From the NCBI GenBank assembly GCA_016217555.1, contig JACRHW010000007.1:1-55317 (forward strand): DNA of 55,317 bases, in the 5' to 3' direction. The stretch is from Parcubacteria group bacterium. Lineage in GTDB: Bacteria; Patescibacteriota; Minisyncoccia; UBA6257; JACRHW01. Below, one piece after another: positions 1-8,771 of the stretch (position 1 is its first letter; every line of letters begins with the position of its first letter). The position numbers were made by a program, and so were the translations under genes. A model generated the notes under the pieces. That model was given only the letters and a program-made list of their open reading frames with translations, searched no databases and was not told the DNA's origin.

Positions 1-205
1 GGTCGGGGAGTGTGAAACACCGAAAATGTTTCGCGTGAAACATTTTGAGGGGGGTCGGGGAGTGTGAAACACCGAAAATGTTTCGCGTGAAACATTTTGA
101 GGGGGGTCGGGGAGTGTGAAACACCGAAAATGTTTCGCGTGAAACATTTTGAGGGGGGTCGGGGAGTGTGAAACACCAAAAATGTTTCGCGTGAAACATT
201 TTGAT
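1..205. repeat. parS: Four tandem 52-bp repeats, each with a parS-like 16-mer TGTTTCGCGTGAAACA
   Basis: Unit ggtcggggagtgtgaaacaccgaaaatgtttcgcgtgaaacattttgagggg starts at 1, 53, 105 and 157. The 16-mer (27-42, 79-94, 131-146, 183-198) closely resembles the ParB site TGTTNCACGTGAAACA. Confidence 0.85.
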
Positions 206-228
206 GCCAAAACACATGTTTATCAGAA

Positions 229-250
229 ATGTTTCACAGTAGTGAAACAT
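229..250. promoter_or_regulatory. Spaced inverted repeat of parS half-sites (ATGTTTCAC-AGTA-GTGAAACAT)
   Basis: Perfect 9-bp arms with a 4-nt spacer, next to the parS-like array. Confidence 0.6.
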
Positions 251-454
251 TTTGTCAAGAGTAACATGTTTCACATTCTTTTGGCTATTACGTCAACCCC
301 ATTAAGGGCAGAAAATGCTGTCTACCGGAAAAGGAAATATGATGTGTATATCAGACCCCCTGATTACCCCTAACGGGATCAATACTTTTTACCCGCCGTT
401 TCCGTACATATTGTTGACATCCATTTTCCGGAATGCTATTAAAAATACGGAACC

Positions 455-820
455 TTGAAAAAGAGAGGAAGTGGCATAGTGAACTCTAATAAAACAATTT
501 TTGCACTTATGTTTGTTGTTTTTGTTGTGATTTTTGTCAGAACTTCGTTTGCAGAAACACAACATGTTACTCGAGTACTTACTGGAATGTACACGAACGT
601 AGAAAACCCAAAAGCCCCTCAAATTGAATTCAAAGGAAGTGGAGATCTCCTTCTCTACAATGACACCGAGGTTATCGCTCATGGTATATACGAAGTTGAA
701 GAAGGGACAAACACACTTCTTCTTAAGTTGGGAAATGGTCAGGCGATACGATTCAAATTTGAACAAAATAGCCTTTCATCTTTTTCCAACCCAAAAACCG
801 GAACATGGAAAAAGCAATAA
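455..820 (+). CDS. Small secreted hypothetical protein
   Basis: ORF with an N-terminal hydrophobic signal (ALMFVVFVVIFVRTSFAET), followed by a hairpin at 827-850. Confidence 0.6.
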   Translation: MKKRGSGIVNSNKTIFALMFVVFVVIFVRTSFAETQHVTRVLTGMYTNVENPKAPQIEFKGSGDLLLYNDTEVIAHGIYEVEEGTNTLLLKLGNGQAIRFKFEQNSLSSFSNPKTGTWKKQ

Positions 821-920
821 CACAAACCCCCTCACAAAGAGGGGATTTTAATTTGACGCTAAAATTCCATCAAAAATATTGGTAGGATAACAACGCCATT
901 ATGCCATGGCATAATGGCTA

Positions 921-2303
921 TTAGTTTTCAGCTAATTTCTTTGCCACCTTCCACACATCACCAGCACCGATGGTAATAATAACAAGATCGCTAGGTGAGT
1001 ATTTTTTTTCTATCTTTTGTGTGCACACAAATGCAGCATCTAAGTCACGCGCATATTCAACCGGGACAGGAGAGTACTCTTTCATTTTTTTAATTAAATC
1101 TTTTGAGCCAACCTTGCCTTTTTTCTCACGTGCTGATCCATACACCTCGATGACAATAACATGGTCTGCATTGTTAAAAGATTTTGCAAAATCATCAAGT
1201 AATGCCTCGGTACGGGAAAATGTATGAGGATGAAACACGGCAATAATTTTTTTATTAGGAAATTTTTTCCGCGCCGCAGCAAGAGTCGCCTGCACCTCTG
1301 TTGGGTGATGCGCGTAGTCGTCAATCACGATCGGATTTTTTTTCTTTATGATCTCAAACCTCCTGCTCGTCCCTTCAAATTTTGAAATTCCATTTTTAAT
1401 ATTCACATCGCTCACACGCAAAATTTTTCCAAGCGCATAAGCCGCAACACTATTCAATGCGTTATGATCTCCGACAAGTTGTGTAGTGAGTGAGACTGTT
1501 TTTTTATCCTTCAAAACAATTTGAAATGTTTGAGACGATTCATCTTGAGAGGAGGGGAGCAGTCGAATATCATTGCGCGCTCCATAGCCATAAAATATCT
1601 TTTTACATCGTGCAAACTTAGCAACATCACGTACGTCTTTATTATCTCCAAACGCAATAAGATATCCATCGCGTGGAATACGTTTTACAAATTCTTTGAA
1701 TGTATTTTTATACGATGCAAAGTCTGAAAAAAAATCAGGATGATCATATTCGAGATGAGTGAGGATAACAATCTTCGGATTAAAATATGAAAGTTTGTTT
1801 TGATACTCATCTCCTTCGATCACCCAGTATTTTGATTTCCCAGAAATTGCATTCGTACCCCATGCGCGTACACGTGAACCTACCACTACTGTTGGATCAA
1901 GTTTTGCCTCACGTAACACACTTCCCACTAGTGCTGTCGTCGTCGTCTTTCCATGTGTACCTGTAATCACGATTCCATAATGGTTTTCATTAAATACTTT
2001 TCCCAACATTTCTGCATAGGAAAAAATTTGTATATTATTTTTCTTGAGATATACAATTTCTGGATTATTTTTTTCATTGTAGGCAGAGGAGGCAATGTAC
2101 ACGCTAGCAAGATTTTTAATAACATTGTTTTCATCAAAACCCTCGAACACTTTTATTTTTAATTTCCTTAACACCTCATCAGTAAAAAATTTCTCCATCA
2201 CATCAGAACCAACCACTTCGTAATGGTTTGCTTTTAAAAGTTGGGCAAGAGCCGTCATCCCAACCCCCTTAATACCGATGAAATATGCTCGTTTTTTAGT
2301 CAT
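921..2303 (-). CDS. murC: UDP-N-acetylmuramate--L-alanine ligase
   Basis: IGIKGVGMTALAQLL, TGTHGKTTTTALV, YAHHPTEVQATL. Start set to MTKKRAYF because the upstream MFRVKH codons are a parS-like site. Confidence 0.93.
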   Translation of the reverse strand: MTKKRAYFIGIKGVGMTALAQLLKANHYEVVGSDVMEKFFTDEVLRKLKIKVFEGFDENNVIKNLASVYIASSAYNEKNNPEIVYLKKNNIQIFSYAEMLGKVFNENHYGIVITGTHGKTTTTALVGSVLREAKLDPTVVVGSRVRAWGTNAISGKSKYWVIEGDEYQNKLSYFNPKIVILTHLEYDHPDFFSDFASYKNTFKEFVKRIPRDGYLIAFGDNKDVRDVAKFARCKKIFYGYGARNDIRLLPSSQDESSQTFQIVLKDKKTVSLTTQLVGDHNALNSVAAYALGKILRVSDVNIKNGISKFEGTSRRFEIIKKKNPIVIDDYAHHPTEVQATLAAARKKFPNKKIIAVFHPHTFSRTEALLDDFAKSFNNADHVIVIEVYGSAREKKGKVGSKDLIKKMKEYSPVPVEYARDLDAAFVCTQKIEKKYSPSDLVIITIGAGDVWKVAKKLAEN

Positions 2304-2304
2304 A

Positions 2305-2320
2305 TGTTTCACGCGAAACA
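2305..2320. promoter_or_regulatory. parS: parS-like site at the murC start
   Basis: TGTTTCACGCGAAACA is the reverse complement of the array 16-mer; further half-sites (tgtttcac) follow at 2321-2340. Confidence 0.75.
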
Positions 2321-2403
2321 TGTTTCACAAATGTTTCACACTGTTTTTATTATTACGTCTATAGTAGAAAACCCCACACGGGGTCTCAAATTTCAATGTT
2401 ATG

Positions 2404-2477
2404 TGCGCGCTGAAGGATTCGAACCCTCGACCCCCTCGGTGTAAACGAGGTGCTCTAACCAGCTGAGCTAAGCGCGC
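2404..2477 (-). tRNA. tRNA-Val (UAC)
   Basis: Cloverleaf with acceptor GCGCGCT/AGCGCGC, anticodon loop TTTACAC, T-loop TTCGAAT; CCA not encoded. Confidence 0.93.
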
Positions 2478-2495
2478 TCAATAATGTATACATTA

Positions 2496-3161
2496 TCACC
2501 CTCGCGCCTCTCTGTCCATATATAACCTAGGGAGCATCATATCTGGTTTCCAATTCTTTTTAAGCTTTGTAAAATCTTTTACGCTTTGATATTTCCCATC
2601 AGATGCGTAGTCCTTTGCTGTAATTTCCTGTACATCAAAAAAAATAATCTGTGCAACACGACGCCCCACCACAAGGGGAATGGTGTAGTGACGAGAATTA
2701 TTCGTAATCTCCATCGTCCAGCGATTTACATACCCCACATCACCCCAGCCTGCGCATTTACATATTTCAATAAAATTTCTACCAAGCGATGAACGCGCCT
2801 TCATCATAGTCGTAATAGTTCCACGCCCCCCAATAAATTCATTCGTATGTCCAAGAATAGTCTCGCCAGGCTCAAGGAGAATTACCTTATCTTCGGGTGC
2901 AATACCCTTAAAATCAAAATGCTTTAATACCTTCGATGCCTTATCTGCTTGATAATGCTCCCGTCCCCAAACACGTTCAACGTGTTCTTTGTCGTAAATA
3001 TTATAGAGATGAACATAATTATCGGGGCGGCGTTCGCGATAGTAACAATCACCAAGTGAAACATCATAACTCGATGTTTTTAAATTTTCAGGATTATAAG
3101 GATCAATACAAATATTCCCTTTTTCCATTTCCTTTAAAATAGCCGCATCTCCAAGTGTCAT
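2496..3161 (-). CDS. dcd: dCTP deaminase family protein
   Basis: LLEPGETILGHTNEFIG, MMKARSSLGRNFIEIC, GWGDVGYVNRWTMEITN; start set to MTLGDAAIL. Confidence 0.85.
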   Translation of the reverse strand: MTLGDAAILKEMEKGNICIDPYNPENLKTSSYDVSLGDCYYRERRPDNYVHLYNIYDKEHVERVWGREHYQADKASKVLKHFDFKGIAPEDKVILLEPGETILGHTNEFIGGRGTITTMMKARSSLGRNFIEICKCAGWGDVGYVNRWTMEITNNSRHYTIPLVVGRRVAQIIFFDVQEITAKDYASDGKYQSVKDFTKLKKNWKPDMMLPRLYMDREARG

Positions 3162-3234
3162 AAATTTGTATAATACAATACATGTATAGTACGATACGTA
3201 TAGTTCCATTACAATAGAAAGGAATACATAAAAT

Positions 3235-4074
3235 ATGAAACAATATCTTGACCTCTTACAACACACCCTTGGCCATGGAGTAGATGTACCCAACAGAACG
3301 GGGGTTGATACGAGAACTGTCTTTGGAGCAACTATGCGATTCAATATGGATGATGGGTTTCCTGTTATTACGACGAAAAAACTTGCCTTCAAAACAATGA
3401 AAGCAGAATTACTTTGGCTCCTAAGTGGGAGTTCTGATGTAAAAGATCTTCAAAAACTAGGATGTAACATCTGGAATGAAAACGCAGAGGCACCCTACTG
3501 GAAACCAAAAGCACGATTCGAAGGTGATCTTGGCCGTGTCTATGGTGTTCAATGGCGACACTGGACGGACCAAAATGGAAACGAAACAGACCAAATCGCG
3601 GATGTTATTAAAAATATCAAAGCAGTTAAGGAAAATCCAGCACTTTCTGAGCGACGACGTCTCATCGTAACCGCATGGAACCCTGCAGAGTTGAACCAAA
3701 TGGCGCTTCCCCCGTGCCATGCATTTTTCCAGTTTTCTTGTATGAATGGTATTCTCTCGCTTATGATGCTTCAACGCAGCTGTGATATGTTTCTCGGCGT
3801 ACCCTTCAATATAGCCTCCTACTCATTGCTTCTCCATATGGTTGCACAGGTCACCAAACTAAAGCCAGGAGAATTTGTCCACGTCCTCGGCGATACCCAT
3901 ATCTACCACAACCACTTCGAGCCAGTAAGAACACAGCTCCAAAGAAAACCCCTTCCTCTACCAAAACTTTGGTTAAATCCAGATATCAAAGATATTGATT
4001 CGTTTACTATGGACGATATTAAACTCATTGGGTATACTCACCACGATCCCATCACGGCATCTATGGCCGTGTAA
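3235..4074 (+). CDS. thyA: Thymidylate synthase
   Basis: NRTGVDTRTVFG, LPPCHAFFQF, QRSCDMFLGVPFNIASYSLL, HVLGDTHIYHNH. Confidence 0.96.
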   Translation: MKQYLDLLQHTLGHGVDVPNRTGVDTRTVFGATMRFNMDDGFPVITTKKLAFKTMKAELLWLLSGSSDVKDLQKLGCNIWNENAEAPYWKPKARFEGDLGRVYGVQWRHWTDQNGNETDQIADVIKNIKAVKENPALSERRRLIVTAWNPAELNQMALPPCHAFFQFSCMNGILSLMMLQRSCDMFLGVPFNIASYSLLLHMVAQVTKLKPGEFVHVLGDTHIYHNHFEPVRTQLQRKPLPLPKLWLNPDIKDIDSFTMDDIKLIGYTHHDPITASMAV

Positions 4075-4094
4075 ACAGGCAAGGAGAAACAGCC

Positions 4095-4628
4095 ATGATC
4101 ATATCTCTTATTGCAGCAATGGGGCGTAATCGCGTAATTGGAAACAGAAACACCCTTCCGTGGAAACTTCCCGCAGACATGAAGCGATTTCGCGAACTCA
4201 CGAGAAGAAAAATGGTAATAATGGGGAAGAGTACCTTTGATTCTATTGGAAAACCTCTTCCTAATAGGACCAATATCGTGATCACGGGTCAGGACATTGA
4301 AATCCCTGGATGTTTCGTAACCCATTCTATAGACAGTGCAATCCTTCATGGATATGCAGGGACAGGCAGAGAAAATGGAATGCCGTGGAATGAAGTTATG
4401 GTTATCGGTGGGGCATCTATCTACACCCAATTCCTTCCCAGAGCAAATCGACTCTATCTCACCTATATTGATGAAGACTTTGAAGGCGATGCGTGGTTTC
4501 CAATCTTTGAAAATCCAGAGATATGGGAAGAAACAGAACGTATTCCACACAACCCCGATAATGAAAATAAATACGCCTACGCGTTTGTAACCTACGAACG
4601 AAAAAAGAACGTAGTATCTGGTATTTAG
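4095..4628 (+). CDS. folA: Dihydrofolate reductase
   Basis: MIISLIAAMGRNRVIGNRNTLPWKLPADMKRFRELT. Confidence 0.95.
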   Translation: MIISLIAAMGRNRVIGNRNTLPWKLPADMKRFRELTRRKMVIMGKSTFDSIGKPLPNRTNIVITGQDIEIPGCFVTHSIDSAILHGYAGTGRENGMPWNEVMVIGGASIYTQFLPRANRLYLTYIDEDFEGDAWFPIFENPEIWEETERIPHNPDNENKYAYAFVTYERKKNVVSGI

Positions 4629-4640
4629 TATCTAGTATGG

Positions 4641-4665
4641 ACCCTCCACATGGAGGGTTTTTTAT
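4641..4665 (+). terminator. Rho-independent terminator after folA
   Basis: accctccacatggagggttttttat. Confidence 0.8.
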
Positions 4666-4818
4666 ACAACGGAGTTGTCATTCTGAGCCTGCCTGCGCAG
4701 GCGGGCTCGGCGAAGAATCTCTCGCTTTTGCACAACCTAGATATCCCTCGACAAGCTCGGGATGACTACAAAGTGGTTACTTTATGTTACAAGGACTTAT
4801 TCGAGATATAATAAAAAC

Positions 4819-5346
4819 ATGAAAACATATTCACTCATGCTTGGTATAGTAATGCTGATTGTCCTTATCTTCCTTGGTATCTCTCGTGCCATTCCCCAAA
4901 AAACATCCACCCCGTTAGAGGCCGCAAGGGCACGTAGCGCGCCCATGCCTCTAACGGGGCCTACAAAAGCAAACCCAACCGTACAAATAGGGGATACGAT
5001 AATTCCTGTTGAACTTGCAAAGACTCCTGCCGAACAAGAACGCGGCCTCTCGTATCGCATATCACTCGACAACAACAGGGGCATGCTTTTTGTATTTGAA
5101 AAACCAGGCCTCTATAAATTCTGGATGCCTTATATGAACTTCCCCCTCGATATGATTTGGGTTGATCAAGATAAACGTATCGTCTCCATCAGCGAAAATG
5201 TACCTCCACTTTCGGACCTCTTGAAACCCATCTACTACCAACCAGCACAACCCGCCGTCTACATCCTCGAAGTCAACGCCAACTTCTCAAAAGAACACAA
5301 CATTAAAGTAGGGGATCAACTCATCTTTAAAAACATAGACAAATGA
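4819..5346 (+). CDS. DUF192 family exported protein
   Basis: N-terminal TM segment; RGMLFVFEKPGLYKFWMPYMNFPLDMIWVDQ is DUF192-like. Confidence 0.85.
   Translation: MKTYSLMLGIVMLIVLIFLGISRAIPQKTSTPLEAARARSAPMPLTGPTKANPTVQIGDTIIPVELAKTPAEQERGLSYRISLDNNRGMLFVFEKPGLYKFWMPYMNFPLDMIWVDQDKRIVSISENVPPLSDLLKPIYYQPAQPAVYILEVNANFSKEHNIKVGDQLIFKNIDK
4910..4959. repeat. Short palindromic element (CCCGTTAGAGG family) inside the DUF192 CDS
   Basis: 13-bp terminal arms CCCCGTTAGAGGC / GCCTCTAACGGGG. Confidence 0.8.
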
Positions 5347-5459
5347 ACTACTACGGCCTTACGGCCGTGGTTTCTCTAAGTGAATCTCCACGGGCTTCCG
5401 CCCGTAGTTTTCAAGGGGTAACAAAAAACGCTCTGCCTGCATAGGTCAGGCTCGGGAGT

Positions 5460-5482
5460 CCCGTTAGAGGTCACGAGAGCTC
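5460..5482. repeat. Partial (half) CCCGTTAGAGG-family element
   Basis: cccgttagaggtcacgagagctc matches the left half of the element at 47754. Confidence 0.65.
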
Positions 5483-5606
5483 ACAACGTCTCTATCACCA
5501 ACAGGACGAGGATGAAGGGGACGTCCATGATCTGTCTGCAAAAAATCATATTGACTCTTGGATCGGAAACACAGATGATGTGAATAGACATCTTTGAAAA
5601 AGGGAG

Positions 5607-6515
5607 TTGGGGCACATGCGCCCTCTCGCCACATATTTTTCGCTACTTCTCGTCTTTCTTTCTATAAACTTGGTGGGATGTCGAGAAACCGATACCAAAA
5701 TCAAGGCTACAGAAGTAGAACGCCAAAAGACAGCCGTGCTTGCCCTACGAAACACCGTTCCAAAAGACACTTCGCTTGCAGGATACTATTTCGTCCTCGA
5801 TCCTGGGCATGGCGATGATGATCCGGGAGCGATACGAGACTTCAAAGGGAAAGATGGAGTAGTACACAGCGTCTCCGAAAGTGCCCTTACCCTTGATATG
5901 GCACGCCGATTGGCGTGGTATCTTAGGGCTCGCGGCGCTTCAGGAGTTTATTTTACCCTCGGTCCAGATGAGGTGGTAAATGCAGAAGATGATCGATATG
6001 CCTATTGGCCACCCCAAGAACCTCCATCCATCCTCAAAGAACTTATTGTGCTTCTTCCTGCCTCTCGCTATGCCTACTGGCCCCTCGAGATTGCACTTAC
6101 TCCGCGAACGGAGGTTGCAAATCAAAAAGTAAAAACACATGGGAAGAAAAAGGTTATCTTTATCTCTATTCATGTTGATTCTACGAATCCAAGTGTACAA
6201 GGCATGCGCGTCTACTCCTATTATGGAGTGCGAACAATACTCGGTGAACATATTGCAAGAAATGCAAAGAAAAAAGGTGTGGCACGTACGAAAAAAATAG
6301 GACCGCTTGAAATCCCTTTCTTCTCAACAATGCACGCCGGTTTTATTGTCATGAACCCCCGTCTTAATATGGCAGGAGAAAAAATCCTTATCGAAACTAC
6401 AAACATAAGAAATGACAACGATTTCAAAAAGTTATGTACCGCTGACGGAAGAGAATCTATCGCACACGTAATCGGCGAAGGTATCATTTACTACCGTCAA
6501 GCACAAAAGAAATAA
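5607..6515 (+). CDS. N-acetylmuramoyl-L-alanine amidase (Amidase_3-like), lipoprotein-like N-terminus
   Basis: FVLDPGHGDDDPGA, SALTLDMARRLAWYLRARG, VIFISIHVDSTNPSVQGMRVY; LVGC lipobox-like motif. Confidence 0.85.
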   Translation: MGHMRPLATYFSLLLVFLSINLVGCRETDTKIKATEVERQKTAVLALRNTVPKDTSLAGYYFVLDPGHGDDDPGAIRDFKGKDGVVHSVSESALTLDMARRLAWYLRARGASGVYFTLGPDEVVNAEDDRYAYWPPQEPPSILKELIVLLPASRYAYWPLEIALTPRTEVANQKVKTHGKKKVIFISIHVDSTNPSVQGMRVYSYYGVRTILGEHIARNAKKKGVARTKKIGPLEIPFFSTMHAGFIVMNPRLNMAGEKILIETTNIRNDNDFKKLCTADGRESIAHVIGEGIIYYRQAQKK

Positions 6516-6523
6516 AAAAACAC

Positions 6524-6548
6524 CCTAGCATAATGCTAGGTTTTTTAT
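6524..6548 (+). terminator. Rho-independent terminator
   Basis: cctagcataatgctaggttttttat. Confidence 0.8.
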
Positions 6549-6615
6549 ATCGTCACAAATAATAGTTCACTCCCTCATCTAACGATCGTCAGTTAAAGGA
6601 GTGGTGAGTCGTCTT

Positions 6616-7188
6616 TTATTTTTCTCCCACGATCTCAAGTAGGGCGGCAAGAACAGAGGGAAGCTCTTTAATACCTACATCATCGCTAAAATGCCCTTTG
6701 TTATGTTCTACGATAGTTTTTGCACTCAAACGTTTTTCAAATAACTCCTTGTCTCCTAAATCAACATCGGGATCATTGTCCGAGAAGATGGCAATAATAT
6801 TTCCTGCCTGTTTTTTAATATTTTCATAATCCATTGGCGTTTCAAGCCATGGTTTTGCAATCTCTCTTTCTTCATCAGTAACAAGGTGCAATAATCTAAA
6901 AAATCCTGCCACACAGACTATGCCACCGATCGGCTTTTCAAGATTCTGAACATAACGAAGAATCGTCTGACACCCGATACTGTGTCCAACAAAATACGTG
7001 TCCCTATCTGACTCACCCACTACAGCAGAAAGATAGCCCACCCAATCCTCAATGGTAGGGGTCTCTGGATGGGGCATCATGGGGACTTGCACAACAAAAC
7101 CCCTTTTTTCAAGTTCATCTTTAAGCCAAGGAAACCAACAATCCCGTGGCGACCCCTCCCAACCATGAACAATAAATACTCGTTTCAT
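6616..7188 (-). CDS. RBBP9/YdeN-type alpha/beta hydrolase
   Basis: VFIVHGWEGSPRDCWFPWL, YFVGHSIGCQTILRY. Confidence 0.8.
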   Translation of the reverse strand: MKRVFIVHGWEGSPRDCWFPWLKDELEKRGFVVQVPMMPHPETPTIEDWVGYLSAVVGESDRDTYFVGHSIGCQTILRYVQNLEKPIGGIVCVAGFFRLLHLVTDEEREIAKPWLETPMDYENIKKQAGNIIAIFSDNDPDVDLGDKELFEKRLSAKTIVEHNKGHFSDDVGIKELPSVLAALLEIVGEK

Positions 7189-7253
7189 ACGTGAAATAAA
7201 TGGTGCCCTTGATGCACTTTCTTTAGAACTTTTTCTCGGTTGGATCGATCAGC

Positions 7254-7667
7254 TCACGCAGGCTTTTTAATTGCCTGTTTCATTTGATTAAGGTGTTCTA
7301 AAAAGTGCCCATCATCACCTTCATCAAAAACCCATTCAGCTTCTTTTCGGCGGCGAAGCACATCCTCTCCAAGTTCCGATATCCGTTGCTCAAGAATTTG
7401 ATCCCATTTTCGAAATTCTTTCAGTAAAACTTTGGTAGATACAGTCTTAAATTCTTTGTCAATCCTGCCATTAAAATCATCGTAGTTAGTAATCGATATA
7501 AACCATGGTTCCTCTCCTCGGAGACTCTTTTCAAATTCGACCACAACCTCTCGTTGCCAGCCGACCAAATGCGCAAGCACGTCTTTAACCGTTTTAGTTG
7601 AAGTCGCCATTTTCTGCCAATCCGACGGCTGCAACTCTTCGCAGAATTGTATTATCTCTTGATTCAT
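7254..7667 (-). CDS. ClbS/DfsB-like (DinB-type four-helix bundle) protein
   Basis: WQKMATSTKTVKDVLAHLVGWQREVV resembles the ClbS/DfsB N-terminal pattern. Confidence 0.65.
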   Translation of the reverse strand: MNQEIIQFCEELQPSDWQKMATSTKTVKDVLAHLVGWQREVVVEFEKSLRGEEPWFISITNYDDFNGRIDKEFKTVSTKVLLKEFRKWDQILEQRISELGEDVLRRRKEAEWVFDEGDDGHFLEHLNQMKQAIKKPA

Positions 7668-7706
7668 AAAATCATCGTTTTAAACAACTTTATAATTCGT
7701 CTCACG

Positions 7707-7792
7707 TGGTGCCGAGGGAGGGAGTCGAACCCTCATGACCTTGCGATCGATAGATTTTGAGTCTATTGCGTCTGCCATTCCGCCACCTCGGC
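7707..7792 (-). tRNA. tRNA-Leu (CAA)
   Basis: Class II tRNA, acceptor GCCGAGG/CCTCGGC, anticodon loop CTCAAAA; CCA encoded. Confidence 0.93.
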
Positions 7793-7909
7793 ATATCTAT
7801 TAAGATACCAGAACACCTGAGAATCTCAATAGAACGAATGACCTCACGAAAAATCTAATAATAAGTAAATCGTGGTGATACTGTTTAGAAAGACGTTACC
7901 ACGAAACTC

Positions 7910-7993
7910 TTTTGTCATCCTGAGCACAGCGAAGGATCTCTTGCTATAAGGTAGCTCTTGAGATTCTTCGGGCTATGCCCTCAGAATGACAGA
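7910..7993. repeat. Dispersed imperfect palindrome (GTCATCCTGAGC...TCAGAATGAC)
   Basis: Near-identical direct copy at 12442-12525; inverted ends gtcatcctgag/ctcagaatgac. Confidence 0.75.
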
Positions 7994-8102
7994 GGGTTAT
8001 CGAACAGCGCCAATCATTGTAGGATATAGAGTTTTGAAACGCCCTGATCACTAAACCCCGGTGGCTATACCATGTACCCTTGTCTTGTGGTAGAAATAAG
8101 AC

Positions 8103-8771
8103 ATGAAATGTGCTAAAATAACAAGAGAGGTAAAAGGCGTGGATCTTTTACAACTATGTACCACGATTCTTGAGGATGGGGGAGTGTTAGCAGTTCCCAC
8201 AGATACTGTTTATGGGCTCGTTGCAGATGCTTCACATACACGGGCAGTAGGGAGATTGTTTGCAATAAAACAGAGGGACCCCAAAAAACCAACACCCCTC
8301 TTTATACATAGCATAGCGGCAACAAAGAAGGTTGCCCATATTTCAAAAAAACAAGAGGCATTTTTAACCAACGTATGGCCGGGAGCAATAACAGCGGTAT
8401 GTTTCCTAAAAGAAACTGCTCAACTCGACAAAAGAGTAACAGCGAAAAAAGAAGGAAAAAGAACTGTAGCACTCCGCATTCCCGATACCCCCTTCCTCAC
8501 CCAGCTCCTCTCCTCTTATAAAAAACCCCTTGCGCAGACAAGCGCCAACCCAAGCTCACTCACACCCGCCCTCTCTGCACAAGAAGTAATGACCTATTTC
8601 GATAATCAAGCACACAAGCCAGATCTCATCATTGAATCGAGAAAGAAAATGAATGCAACCCCCTCAACAATCATAGATGTGACAGAGACGCCATGGGTTA
8701 TCCTACGAAAAGGCGTCATTTCAAAAAAACTCGCTATTATTTTTAAAAACCATGGAGTACTCCTCCAATAA
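8103..8771 (+). CDS. tsaC: L-threonylcarbamoyladenylate synthase (YrdC/Sua5/TsaC family)
   Basis: GGVLAVPTDTVYGLVADA, PGAITAVCFLK, LAQTSANPSS. Confidence 0.85.
   Translation: MKCAKITREVKGVDLLQLCTTILEDGGVLAVPTDTVYGLVADASHTRAVGRLFAIKQRDPKKPTPLFIHSIAATKKVAHISKKQEAFLTNVWPGAITAVCFLKETAQLDKRVTAKKEGKRTVALRIPDTPFLTQLLSSYKKPLAQTSANPSSLTPALSAQEVMTYFDNQAHKPDLIIESRKKMNATPSTIIDVTETPWVILRKGVISKKLAIIFKNHGVLLQ

Noticed and set aside
1-205. CRISPR array
   Set aside because: The 52-bp units are contiguous with no unique spacers and no cas genes in the window; parS-like content explains them.
149-373. ORF MRGVGECETPKMFRVKHFDAK...
   Set aside because: Translation of the parS-like repeat array; no coding evidence.
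5350-5412. Tandem GC-rich hairpins (CTACGGCC/GGCCGTGG and CACGGGC/GCCCGTAG) as a novel ncRNA
   Set aside because: More simply explained as intergenic hairpins or terminators after the DUF192 gene; no second copy seen.
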